NCBI GenBank assembly: GCA_003439945.1
Contig: QVRM01000948.1
Span: 1-64,000 of the forward strand
Direction: 5' to 3'
From: Dermanyssus gallinae
Taxonomy: Eukaryota; Arthropoda; Arachnida; Mesostigmata; Dermanyssidae
Length of the DNA stretch: 64,000 bases
Part shown: in pieces, positions 22,330-33,019 of the stretch
Layout: each line of letters starts with the position of its first letter
How positions within the stretch are numbered: position 1 is the stretch's first letter
Position numbers and translations under genes: made by a program
Notes under the pieces: model-generated
The model's input: only the letters and a program-made list of their open reading frames with translations
What the model was told of the DNA's origin: nothing
Database searches by the model: none

Positions 22330-23055
22330 GGTCCAGTTCGACGAATCCAATATATAGAATGGCTACCTCCGCCGCCATTAGTTGCTGCTTCGCTCCACCA
22401 AGAAGGCTCGGTGGAGACAGGCACCAGTACGAATGGCGGCCCTTCCCGCTGGCCAAATGACGCAGATGCCAAATGAACACAAAGCGAGATGGCCGGAGCT
22501 GCGGCAGCAAAGCTACTATCAGCAATACCAGCAGCCACTAGCGCAGATACAGACAACGTAAAGACGACGACGTCCATCGACGTCCACCTTCAGCAACAAC
22601 GGTCACAGCTCGGCGAGGAATTTCTCAGAGATGAAGCTTCATAGCACTCGCCGGAGAATGAGGACTTATTTCATCGAAAGCTGCTGTTTTGGAGGGGGGG
22701 GGGGAGGGGCAGGGAACGTACTGCATGCGTGTCTACTTTTGGTGGGGGGGGGAAGGGGGGGGTGGGAGACGCGTACAATACAGTAGCGGTCTTTGAAGAA
22801 GCGACCACCAAGGCCGATCAGTAAGCGGTACACCTGCAAAAGACGCAATAAACCAATTGACACATATTGCTCATTTCAAATACCCGCACGTCGTCAACCA
22901 TCAAAGTAAAAGCTTTCTTTTAACGTAAGTATCCCGTCAACCCAAAAACACACAGATACGCAACCGCACTGCAGAAACGTACCGACTAAAGCTATGACCT
23001 TCTGAAAAGTTTGATTTGATCGTCTTTCCAACTACGAAATCAGCTGATATCTCCG
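22330..23055. repeat. composite repeat, block D, copy 2
   Basis: Paralog of 13,995-14,733. It contains two long G runs at 22,694-22,767 that are much shorter in copy 1, and a reduced CTG run. No conserved frame. Confidence 0.8.
22694..22767 (+). repeat. G-rich tracts
   Basis: Two uninterrupted G runs of 10 or more bases with further G3+ runs between them on the + strand, enough for intramolecular quadruplex formation. Confidence 0.8.
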
Positions 23056-23092
23056 GCTAGCACACCAACTAAAAACCAACAGTCATACTGTA

Positions 23093-23288
23093 TAAGATGG
23101 CTTAGTGGCAAAGCCTTTGCCTTGCATTCGGGAGGACTGGGTTCGAGACCCAGACCGGCCACTCTTAAACTGGTTTGCATGGTTTCCAATTTAAACAAGG
23201 TAAATGCCGGAGTGGATTAAAATTAGCCATGACATGAGAAAACCGTACACGGGCAATAGCCTTACGAAAAAATCCTTAAAAAAAAAGA
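23093..23288 (+). mobile_element. SINE-B copy 1 (tRNA-derived SINE)
   Basis: A second SINE family, unrelated to SINE-A. Head at 23,093-23,163: box A-like tggcttagtggca (23,098-23,110), box B gggttcgagaccc (23,140-23,152), then caatttaaacaaggtaaatg and gccggagtggattaaaatta. The tail is A-rich (23,266-23,288). The - strand partner is at 30,375-30,556. It lies between block D and mariner C, where copy 1 of the composite repeat has no insertion. Confidence 0.8.
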
Positions 23289-23739
23289 TAAATGTGTCAA
23301 TAAAGTCATGCCATCGTGTACAGTCAACATTGTGGCTACTCCCCACCGTCTTCACGTTAACCAAATTGAGTGATAAAATGTGCTTACGGTGAACTGTGGC
23401 ACGTCGCACGAAGGAGGAACCGTGGCATAGGTGAAACAAACGAAACGAGAGAAGTGGCAGCCGCCTGCAGCTGCTGTCACACTGAGTGTGGCAGCACTAC
23501 TACATAGTAGTAAATTACGCGTGGCGTTCTATGTTTTTTCAATTTTACTATAATTTATTTTTTGTTTGGCATACTGTATATATCTATTTGAAAGAGCTAT
23601 TCAAAACGTTGTTACGTTTTTTTAAAATTTATGTCCTAATATTTTTAGACTTACAAAAAGTCACTTAGAAATCAGCATTTTGACACTTGCTTAGAAATGA
23701 CTTAGCCACTCAAAAATCAGCATTTTTGACACCTGCTTT
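23289..23739. other. no gene recognised; ~48-bp direct repeat
   Basis: Unassigned. Two degenerate copies of a unit with aatcagcattt and gacac lie at 23,659-23,738. Confidence 0.55.
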
Positions 23740-24420
23740 TCTCCGCTTTTCATCGAGGTCAAAAAGCTGCTGAAGCCGTTTGAGACCTTCGCAACGTGTA
23801 CGGAGAGGTGTCTTAGGAGAGTCGACAGCACGGCAATTATTTGCAAAGTAAAGAAGGCGACTTTGACCTGAACGATGTGCCTCGCAACAAAATGCCTTTG
23901 GAACTCGAGCGTCCCAAATCACGTTCGGATGAGGATGGGCACCAAACAACTCGTGAATTAGCCAGAAAAATGACTGCAGTGCAATAACAAGGAACGACGA
24001 AAAACGCTTTCAAATTACACGCCAACATTTCGCCCGCCAGCGGGTATCACGCAGACACAAGCAACGTGTTCTGTACTATTGCCCAACTGCGCCGCGATGC
24101 TTGAAAGGACCCAATCGACAAGGCCAAACCATACTGCGTCAAAAACGCACTCCAAAAGCTCAAATGAGAAGTTCTTCAGCACCTACCAAACTCTCCGAAC
24201 GTTGCGCCAAACGATTATCAAATTTTCGGCTCCATGTCAAATCAAATGAGAGGAATTACTTTCGGCGACGAAGTAGACCTCAGAAACTGGCTCCACAACT
24301 TTTTTGACGCCAGAGGGGGTCGTAAACAGCAATGGAGAATACATTATGGATTAGTTTAATGTTGTAAAAAAACGATAATGTAATTATTACCTTTGTTCCA
24401 ATAAAACTCCCTAATAAAAA
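23740..24420 (+). mobile_element. mariner lineage C fossil, copy 2
   Basis: N-terminal transposase remnant near 23,845-23,985 with GDFDLNDVPR and QTTRELARKM, matching the linker between the two DNA-binding helices in mariners of the GDFDL type. An internal deletion follows near 23,985. It then resumes with a remnant of the WVPHEL-to-catalytic region. It ends with NSPNVAPNDYQIFGSMSNQM (about 24,190-24,250), DEVDLRNWLHNFFDARGG (24,266-24,318) and a stop near 24,355. Relatives have S-P-D-L-A-P-x-D, so the first D is lost here. It gives the empty site for the SINE-A at 15,142-15,447. Confidence 0.8.
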
Positions 24421-24755
24421 CACTTATCTTATTTAACTTGCAGCGTTCGTGATACGTTTTGTCGGTACAGGGACACGCACATGCAAGCAAAAGTAGTACA
24501 GCTTTCACATTCGGATTGCTACTTAAACCTTTTAGGATTCTTGTGACTAGATGGGGAGAGGCCGCAGAGGAAAGCAAGGTAGGGCAACTGAGAATGCCCA
24601 ATTGAAAGCATTTATTTCTAATGGATCGATGCATACTTATTATGCCTGATAAAAATATCTAAATACCGCTTATGAAATAACTTTTCTACCCAAACAAAAA
24701 CTTACCTAACGGTTGAGTAGATGTGAGTTCCTAACGCAGTTAGATTTTCTCATAG
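23990..24755. repeat. composite repeat, block C, copy 2
   Basis: Paralog of 14,800-15,885. Similarity continues beyond the mariner to gtagatgtgagttcctaacg (24,717-24,736). It then joins block B at about 24,755-24,770, a junction absent from copy 1. Confidence 0.75.
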
Positions 24756-24769
24756 TAACAACTCTCATA

Positions 24770-25080
24770 ACAACTCTTGGATCTTCTATCAGCGCACGCA
24801 TCGTTACTGAATTCGGACTATTTGATGAAAAATTCTATTGCTATATTTTCGTACCATTCGCCGGAATCGGCTCCGTGCCCCTTTTTGTGTTTCCACGAAT
24901 TCCACATTCCCACGAAAATTGAAGGAACAACGCTTCAGTACTATAGAAGAGATAAATAAAAAATTGCATAAGCAACTCAACTTGATTCTTACAGAAGTTG
25001 TTCAATAAGTATTTCGAAGAGTGCAAAAGAAAGTGGTACAAATGCATTGCAGGGGGCGGAAGAAAATGTAAATTGTCATA
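24770..25080 (+). mobile_element. mariner lineage B fossil, copy 2
   Basis: Partner of 12,503-12,943. SARIVTEFGLFDEKF and the C-terminal EEINKKLHKQLNLILTEVV are recognisable in shifting frames. It is the start of block B copy 2. Confidence 0.7.
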
Positions 25081-25805
25081 GTGTAAGAGTATGGAAAGCA
25101 TTATTTACACGAAAAGCGTTATGCACAGAAAAACGCAAATTTATCTTTCTCTCTTAAACATAATTTTTAATAACAAATATCTCAATGTTAGTGAATAAGC
25201 TTACTTATATATTTAACCGTAACGTCAGACGCCGTCATATAGTCTACATACATTTGTGTTGAGGATCAGGTATATCAATGGCGCAATATTTGGGCGCATT
25301 TTATCAATATGACGTACCACATCGAAAATATTTTCTACAAAAATATTAAATTACTGCATGCAGCAATTTAGCTCAGTACGGTCAGGTGCATATGCAGGAC
25401 GCAGACAAAAAACAATTTTAGATTACGTATCACGACAATAGGCTAATGCGCAATTCATGATCGGCATAATTGGGGAATTCGCAAGGGTTTCACCATCTCT
25501 TATTTACAGTTTGTTCATATAGTTCAGGGTGTTCTGACTAGCGAACAGTCGTGTATTTCGTTGTCTCCTGACCGAGATCCAGAGCAATAGCCTTTTATTG
25601 TAAATACACAAAGCAATATAGGACTTCGGCACATCAGGAGATGAACAGCTCACTGTCATGCCGCAAAGGTGGGTGCAGCCAATAGAGGCAGTGATATTGT
25701 TCACGGACAACTTACAGAACGTCGAAGGCCATCCAAATAAAGTGAGGTCGACAATGTTCAAGCACGACATGGGAGCGTGTGGTAACAAAACTGACCATTG
25801 GGGCT

Positions 25806-26119
25806 CGAATTAAAAAAAAATTAGCAGGTTGTTATATTTTCTACACCATCCTCCGTCCCCTACGGGCTTGGAGCTTAGCGTGAGATATATCTTCAATGCA
25901 CCGAGGGCCGGACATGTTGAGATATCTAGGGTTTCCCCAGCCGTCCTTGTGGCAGCATGGCCGCTGACTCTCAGCGGTAAATGGTTTATCATATATGTAT
26001 TCTCAATAAATATCGCTCAAAGAAAATTCGATCAACAACAGGGATCCACCCGGCGACATCTCTGTAGATGACAACCATGACTAGAGCACTACTAGTCCCC
26101 TAGACCACGCCGCCACACA
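25806..26119 (-). mobile_element. SINE-A copy 6, with TSD
   Basis: 314 bp flanked by gaccattggggct (25,793-25,805) and gaccattggagct (26,120-26,132), 12 of 13 identical. The empty site in copy 1 of block B is near 13,738-13,755 (ggccagtgggactgtctgg). Reading the - strand, the element starts at 26,119 with the tRNA-like head and ends with an A/T tail near 25,806-25,820. The near-identical TSD makes it younger than copy 4. Confidence 0.92.
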
Positions 26120-26249
26120 GACCATTGGAGCTGTCCGGCCGCTAAATGTACTTGGACTAAAAGCCAACAGGCGGTCATGGACGATCAGAGATCCGCCACC
26201 ATCGAACAATTCAGCGTTAATGACGTCGAACGCAAATCGCTAGTCTCGT

Positions 26250-26550
26250 ACTTACTTATTCCATTGGTTGAGCACTGAGAAACGAACCCCCATGCCGGGC
26301 TTCACGAATTCGGCTTCGATTTAGGCACATACGGAGCAAGTAGATGAGCTGCGGCGACATGTATTACAGCACGTATGGCACAATGACCCCTTCTAGCGGT
26401 TATAACCTCATGCGAAATATAGATATCTGCAAAATAACCCAAATAGCGACTTTAGATCCCGTTGCCCGATATCCGAAAGTAAGGTCAAGTAGAGCATTGC
26501 ATCTAATTGAGTTCGTGATCGGGATGCTATATATAATTGTAAGTACTATA
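26250..26550. other. no gene recognised
   Basis: Unassigned sequence between the composite repeat and the (TA)n tract. Confidence 0.55.
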
Positions 26551-26553
26551 TAA

Positions 26554-26648
<95 letters not shown>
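26551..26648. repeat. (TA)n microsatellite, left of foldback
   Basis: About 98 bp of nearly pure TA directly abutting the foldback element. Confidence 0.95.
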
Positions 26649-26651
<3 letters not shown>

Positions 26652-27731
26652 GGTGTGACTGAAAGAATTTTATAGCGATACATAAAATTGTAGAGCTCGT
26701 TAAAGCAAATATTTTTTCCAATGGAACATGGTCTCTAAGAAGTCTTGTTTTGGAATGAGAGTGAAATTACTACAATTTATGAGACTGCCGATTTTGCCCG
26801 ACATAGGAGCACAAAACGTGCTGTTGCGAGACAACCAATCTTCCTAGACAGAAACTAAGCACACCTTCGTGTTCGCGATAAAATTCTGCTCCATCTGAAA
26901 TATATACAAGGCCGATCAGAAGACGCGACATGGTCGCTTAGAAGAGAATTCGCCAAAAATGAAGTTCTTTATTAACGTTCACGCCAAATACTTTGAAATC
27001 ATAACCCTTCAACCACCCACAGCGCTTAAAACGGACGTATTCAGCCAATGCGCAATTCATGGCGATCATTTTGGTACCAAACATATGTCAATGCGAGCTG
27101 TAGTTGCGGAGTAATTACGATTTTTCGGCGGAATGTCCAGATTAAGTGCATGAAAAATGACGCGCTGCGGCTGTCGCGCGACACGTCGGCGGTAGTGAAC
27201 GTCGCCACACAGTCATTTTACATGCACTCAATCTCGACATGCCCTCCGAAAAATCGTAATTACTCCGCAACCACAGCTCGCATGGACATATGTTTGGTAC
27301 CAAAATGATCGCCATGAATTGCGCATTGACTGAATACGTCCGTTTTGAGCGCTGTGGGTGGTTGAAGGGTTATGATTTCAAAGTATTTGGCGTGAACGTT
27401 AATAAAGAACTTCATTTTTGGCGAATTCTCTTCTAAGCGACCATGTCGCGTCTTCTGATCAGCCTTGTATATATTTCAGATGGAGCAGAATTTTATCGCG
27501 AACACGAAGGTGTGCTTAGTTTCTGTCTAGGGAGATTGGTTGTCTCGCAACAGCACGTTTTGTGGTCCTATGTCGGGCAAAATCGGCAGTCTCATAAATT
27601 GTAGTAATTTCACTCTCATTCCAAAACAAGACTTCTTAGAGACCATGTTCCATTGGAAAAAATATTTGCTTTAACGAGCTCTTCTCACGATCGCTTATGT
27701 ATCGCTATAAAATTCTTTCAGTCACACCCTG
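26649..27731. mobile_element. foldback element copy 2 (1,083 bp palindrome)
   Basis: Arms 26,649-27,161 and 27,212-27,731 are near-identical inverted repeats around a 50-bp GC-rich spacer. Ends are cagggtgtgactgaaag and its complement, with TA on both sides. The main arm difference is near 27,683-27,696, where 8 bases in the left arm correspond to 14 in the right. It has no transposase. Over most of their length the arms resemble the terminal repeats of the transposase-bearing element at 31,701-34,305. Shared landmarks include cccgacata, aaattctgc, gaattcgc and ctgtagttgc, in the same order and spacing. It is best read as a non-autonomous derivative moved by that family's transposase. Confidence 0.9.
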
Positions 27732-27793
27732 TATATATATATATATATGTATATATATACATTTATATAGTATATCTATATGTATATATATTC

Positions 27794-27828
<35 letters not shown>

Positions 27829-27841
27829 TATATATATAAAT
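27732..27841. repeat. (TA)n-rich tract, right of foldback
   Basis: Interrupted TA repeats continuing the left tract, as expected if the element inserted into one long TA array. Confidence 0.9.
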
Positions 27842-27845
27842 GAAA

Positions 27846-28930
27846 TTACAATTTCCAGTGAGGATTCGGATGCTCTCGAGTCTCCCGTCTAAGGGTTAAG
27901 GCTTATACCCACGCGCTGAATCAGCGTGAGTTTATGGGGGCCTGCAGCTCCCATAGTCTCGAACGCCCACAGACAAAATTCGTGCGGATAATCAATGCTA
28001 GAGTATTTTCTGCATTTGTTAGCCTCAGCTAACCCGAAGGCGGACCTGCTCGATCTGCACCTGCACCGACCATCGAAGAGGCTAATGAGTCGGTTCCGAA
28101 CTTGCGTCAGAGGCTGTCGATCGACATTCAATGAGGAAATGCAGCGTCTGTCCGGGGCACATTGTTCAAGTGGGCTAACTTTGGGTTAGAAAACCCGTAA
28201 TCACACGTTCGCGCGGAGACAATTGTCCACTCCAATAATAATAATATCCAGTAATAATCTTTATTAGCGTTTTTAAATAATATTAATATCATCATAATGC
28301 ATTTACAAAATTACAATATTTTATTGCTAAAAATCGTACTTGTTGCCTAACATTTTTACTTAAAAATTAACGAAAAGATTATTTACATTTGTTAAACAAA
28401 ACCTATGCTTAAACATTTTAATGGAATATCTCTAACTCAGCAAATATTCATTTTATGCATGGAAACAAAACCATTGGGGCATGTTAAGAGACATAAACAA
28501 TATCTACCGTTCATCATACGTTTTACACTTGTAGAGAAGTAGGCGCAGATAATTTTAATCATGATTACGGTTTTTTTTTACCTGCTTTGCATACAGGCAG
28601 CGGTTCTTCAAGCCATTCTTCTAATGAATGGCTTCAACTTATGAACTAAATCACTACAAATTGCAGTTCTGTGGAAGCGCTATCAAGATACAGTTCGCTT
28701 CGAATGTACACACTCAATTTGTTCTGATTTGAATTTAGATTTATTTTGGGATCTATGTTTATAGAGATTTCCCAGCTCAAATTGAGTGGCCAGTTCCGAC
28801 GTTCTTCCCAAAGCGAGCGTAAAAACTGGATTGCGCGAACAGCGCTCCCTGGTGGAGTTCGTGTTATGTTTTATACTGGTGTCCAGAGCGCACGCACCTA
28901 AAAATGCTCGGCGAACAAGGCATCAAAAAA
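27846..28930. other. no gene recognised
   Basis: Unassigned. Positions 28,250-28,760 are strongly AT-rich. Frames at 27,889-28,190 lack known motifs. Confidence 0.55.
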
Positions 28931-29130
28931 CGCTTTAATAGGTCTGGTCAATCCCTTACACGCAAAGGTAGCAGGGTTACGTGAGGCTTCCAGTTTGCTT
29001 TGTACTAGTCGAGCAATAATTGTTGTCGTGTCTACATACTGCAAGTTCTCCTGTTCTCGAATTTCTCGTCTGGAACTCGTTGGAGCAGAAGATTGTGAAC
29101 ATTACGTTAGTCGGTATAAATCGAGCTCAG
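28931..29130. repeat. dispersed repeat E, copy 2
   Basis: Partner of 17,403-17,640 in the same orientation. Confidence 0.6.
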
Positions 29131-30233
29131 TCTGCTGCGCGCTCTTTTACTTACTGAAGCTTTCGATAGAGCAAACCTGTTGCTCATCTTTAGTAAAAAT
29201 CACACAAGGGTTGGCCTGCACCTTTTCCGCTAATGTCGATTTGCGTACTGCGAGATCGCAATAACATTTTCTCCACTCGTAGAGGGCAGGGTGGTGAACA
29301 AACGTGCTTGCGTGCATGCATGAATACATCGTTCCGTACCCAGCTTAGCGTATTCGACCAGTGGTGGTGGTACGAATGATGCCCACTTACACGTGAGTCA
29401 AAAATCGATTTGGCCATCGACAGCCAGCTAGCCAGTTGGTTATATACAGACGGCGCAGGAAGTGAGTGAGAAGCGATGTTCACCTGGCCTTTGTTTGTGT
29501 GTTTTTGTGATGTTCTTTCCCTGTTTGTTGTTGCTGTTGTTGTTGTTGTTATAATAGCAGGCAACGTCAATAACATAAACAGTCCTCACGCAGCCTTCTG
29601 TTTTTCTGTCTGTCTGCCTGTCTGTCTTCCTGCAGGAACGCACGCACGCACGCACGACCGAGCGAGACAGGACAGTTCGGGGGGTTTCTTGGAGGTTCGG
29701 ATGTTCGTTCTTCGTCGCAGGCTCGCTCGCGGCCGCTCGCAGTCGTATCCGTGATGTCGCTGTCGTCAGTGGTGATAGACACTGTCGAGTCGTGTACTTC
29801 CTGCTCTAGTCCCCCACTCGTTTTCCCTGTCTCTTCCTCTCTCTCTCTCTCTCTCTTCGCTTGACGGAACACGACCGCCATGCGTAAAATGGCAAATGTA
29901 GTTCTAAAGGCATTATTCACCGCGCGCCGCTCGAGCGCCGTCGCGTACCAGTATCGTGTTTCTATGTCAACGGATTTATGTTTGCTCAGATGAACGATTT
30001 CTACACCGAGTACGAAATTACGTTTGTCATCGTATCGGCAAACGGCCGTCAATGCTACATAAATACTATTTACATCCGCTGCCCTCTTACTCATTGCGGG
30101 CGACAGGTGAGAGCCAAGATATAGTGTCACTCCGCCAGTGTGCCTAGTATATAATTCAATACGTAACACCTCGTGTTTCGTCGGAAGATTGCAGAAGGGT
30201 TTCTCACAGACAGATTGTAATTGTGTGTACATA
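29131..30233. other. CpG-richer, simple-repeat-rich stretch, no TE recognised
   Basis: Contains (TTG)n near 29,525-29,551, (GTCT)n near 29,605-29,630, (CGCA)n near 29,638-29,654 and (CT)n at about 29,838-29,860. CpG is frequent from 29,640 to 29,960. A 221-codon - strand frame covers most of it, but its composition follows the simple repeats. This could be a gene-flanking or promoter region. Confidence 0.4.
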
Positions 30234-30374
30234 CACGGTGACTGGATTTGATTGTTTGAAACTCTGAGGTATATTCAAGCTCGGTGAGACGTTTTTTTTG
30301 ACAATGGTGGAAAGGGGGAGCGGAAATGCTGCCGAATAGCCGAGTCTTAGGTTATAACGACAGGCTGTGTGTGT
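30234..30374 (+). mobile_element. terminal-repeat fragment of the long-TIR DD41D family
   Basis: Starts cacggtgactggatttgatt after a TA. It matches the left end of the element at 31,701 (gtgaccggatttgattg, then caagctcggtgagac and aaatgct in register). It stops at the A/T-rich tail of SINE-B. Confidence 0.65.
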
Positions 30375-30556
30375 AATTTTTTTTTGTAAGGCTATTGCCC
30401 GTGTACGGTTTTTTATGTCATGGCTAATTTTAATCCACTCCGGCATTTACCTTGTCTAAATTGGAAACCATGCAAACCAATTTACGAGTGGCCGGTCTGG
30501 GTCTCGAACCCAGGCCTCCCAAATGCAAGGCAAATGCTTTGCCACTAAGCCATCTT
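30375..30556 (-). mobile_element. SINE-B copy 2
   Basis: Same family as 23,093-23,288, in the opposite orientation. Box B complement gggtctcgaaccc lies at 30,500-30,512 and box A complement near 30,540-30,552. The T-rich stretch at 30,376-30,386 is the tail. Confidence 0.8.
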
Positions 30557-31304
30557 GTTCGGTTAGTCTTTCTTTTTTGCAAACCCATGTTGCTTTTCAT
30601 CCCAGTAGTCCTTCGGACAACAAAAAAACTGAGATGCAATTCACCAACAATTTCTCTAAGATTTTACAGGCAATTCGAAGTTTGCACCACAAGTATGCTG
30701 TCGTTGACATTTTATTTACTGCTCTTCTTATAAAAAGCTGCTACGATGAATTGCTGAAAGTCAGATCCTGTGCCGACCTCGTATGATATAGAGAGCTGAA
30801 GATTTAGCGGTTTAAATACAGGCGTTGCAATATTTTTTAAATATGGGCAAAATATGACCCGGAGTCAGGGAGTATTGTACGTGTTTGGGAGTAGCTTAAT
30901 TGTATTAAACAATCTTCCTCTAAAAAACTAGCAAGAAACAACTGAAAACAAGTGATACATTAAATACTTTACTTTGTTGCGCACCAGACTTAGGCGTATA
31001 TGCGGTAGGAAAAATCCTTAAAAACAACTGCTTTGCTACGATTGATAGTTAGGGATAAAATGTTGCCTTTGGTAATTGACAGTTAATTACTTCTCAAGCT
31101 TGTTTGCATACACAAACATTTATTTTCAAAATGGCAAATCTTTAAAGCTAAGATTCGACTCCTCTAGGAGTCACAACCCTGTACTAGCTCTCTGTATTTT
31201 AGAATGTTATCTGTGTTTGGGCCAGTGTCCCATATGCACTCTAAATTCTTTATGTACTCAAGCAGCTCAGACTCTCTGCGATTTGGCGATCCATTTGGTA
31301 TGAG
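30557..31304. other. no gene recognised
   Basis: Unassigned sequence. Short + strand frames up to 93 residues have no recognised motif. Confidence 0.5.
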
Positions 31305-31382
31305 CGTTTCGGTTAGCAGATGCACCTGACCGTTTCGATTAGCAGATGCACCTGAGCATTTTAATTAGCAGATTCACGCTAG
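31305..31382. repeat. 26-bp minisatellite, 3 units
   Basis: Three units of the type tttcgrttagcagatgcacc plus tgascg, the last more diverged. Confidence 0.8.
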
Positions 31383-32508
31383 GCCAGGGTTCCGAAATTC
31401 CGGAGACATAAACGCATATAGGCTTAATATTTTCGGTGTTTTTGGGTTTACGTCTACTGCGACTATCTCCATCTGAGTCCGTACGGTAAGCTTGCAATAT
31501 TTTAAATTGTTTCTAACGAGGTCGCAGGCGCCCCCTCCACGGGTATCGCGATCATAGCGAAACTCAGCTAGTGTCTGTTTGGCAGGACAAGATTCTGTTT
31601 TATGCATGATTGCCTAGCAAATACCTGTTGTAACAACGTGGCTAAAGTAATATTTATATTGTAGACTTATTCACCAAAAATGTAGTACGCTGCATATGTA
31701 TAGAAAGTGACCGGATTTGATTGTTTGAAACTCTAACGTATGGTCAAGCTCGGTGAGACAATCATTTTAGCCACTGGAAAGACGAAGCGTAAATGCTTCG
31801 TACAGAGCTGAGATGATTTTTTTTCTGAGTTGTAATTGTCCCGACATACGTTTACAAAATTCACGATTGTGACAGAACGCATTCGGCAATTGAAAAACAT
31901 ACTGAGCACGCCGGCGCGCGAGTGAAAATTCTGCATTGTCGGATTTGTACACGGCCTTAGCTAACTATTGTGATATTAAGAAGAATTCGCAAAATAATAA
32001 TTTTATTTTGCATGGTTTAACTTTTACGCCCAGCTTCTCGAACTTTTCCATTACGCGCGCACATTCAATATATTTAAATAAATGTACATCTTAAGTGAAT
32101 CGTTTTGTACATCATAAGTGAATTACCGAATTGGTAGGGCTGACGTCTGTAGTTGCAAAGTATAATAACTCAAATTTCCCGACGGCTATATTAGGTATGA
32201 AAGGATACATGCAGCTACTATGTTCGCTTTTTTTGTCAATCAAGTCACTCGTCAAACCTGTAGAAGCTTAGAAAGATACTTATTTTAGTTTACATCTTGC
32301 TTGAACGAGTGCACGCCAGCCACACTATAAAATTGAATTTGAAAAGTGGTGCGGTGATTGAGCCCTGTGTCTGTAGGATAGCAGCCTCCATTAAGCAGCG
32401 CGGGCTTAGTGTCGGCTGGCGGCAATGACGAGGCAAAATTAAAAAAAACATGGCGCCAAATAGAAGATGTCGCCACTATGTCGCAGAAAATCACTAAATG
32501 CGCGGGCT

Positions 32509-32511
<3 letters not shown>

Positions 32512-32577
<66 letters not shown>

Positions 32578-32587
32578 TATATATATG

Positions 32588-32623
<36 letters not shown>
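32512..32623. repeat. (TA)n microsatellite inside the DD41D element
   Basis: Two long TA tracts separated by a few bases. Confidence 0.95.
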
Positions 32624-32627
<4 letters not shown>

Positions 32628-32784
32628 GTTTGAATAACGTTCCATTATAAAGTGTAGGCATTTCTACCAGGTGTATCGTGACGAGCCGAGAAAAGTGACA
32701 TGCATTTACTGTAGGTAAAGCAGACGCTAACGCGAGTACCACACACCGGTTGGACGCAGAGCGTTTTCACACCGACGGATACCT

Positions 32785-32927
32785 TTTTTCCTTTTTTTTT
32801 TGGTGAGAGGAAAAAATGCTTTTAGGCACACCCAAAGCGGGTAGTGTGGGACTCGATGCCGATGTTGTTGGCATAATACCCACTAAAAGCCTCTCACCTA
32901 AATGGCCTCAGGAAGAGGCGAAGAGCT
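32785..32927 (-). mobile_element. 143-bp LINE 3' end with perfect 14-bp TSD
   Basis: Flanked by accgacggatacct at 32,771-32,784 and 32,928-32,941. The T-rich left end is the poly-A tail of a - strand insertion. Its sequence (with ccactaaaagcctctcac and agtgtgggactcgatgcc) matches the LINE 3' end at 750-800, as well as 5,608-5,670 and 8,757-8,815. Confidence 0.85.
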
Positions 32928-33019
32928 ACCGACGGATACCTGCCAACACAACAGCTACATCGTTTGCTCCGCAAAACTATTGTAGTACTACGACATCAGA
33001 CGAGAGCGGGTAGCGAAAA

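Larger units (their letters stand above)
24770..26240. repeat. composite repeat, block B, copy 2
   Basis: Paralog of 12,557-13,880, interrupted by SINE-A at 25,806-26,119. It lacks the LINE-tail insertion and the 34-bp tandem repeat found in copy 1. Confidence 0.8.

Noticed and set aside
23093..23163. tRNA gene
   Set aside because: It has box A and box B, but a shared non-tRNA body and A-rich tail follow, and an inverted second copy exists at 30,375. This is a SINE.
29567..30232. 221-residue open frame on the - strand
   Set aside because: Much of it translates simple repeats (RERERE, DRQADRQ). No domain recognised. Kept only as a possible gene-flanking region.
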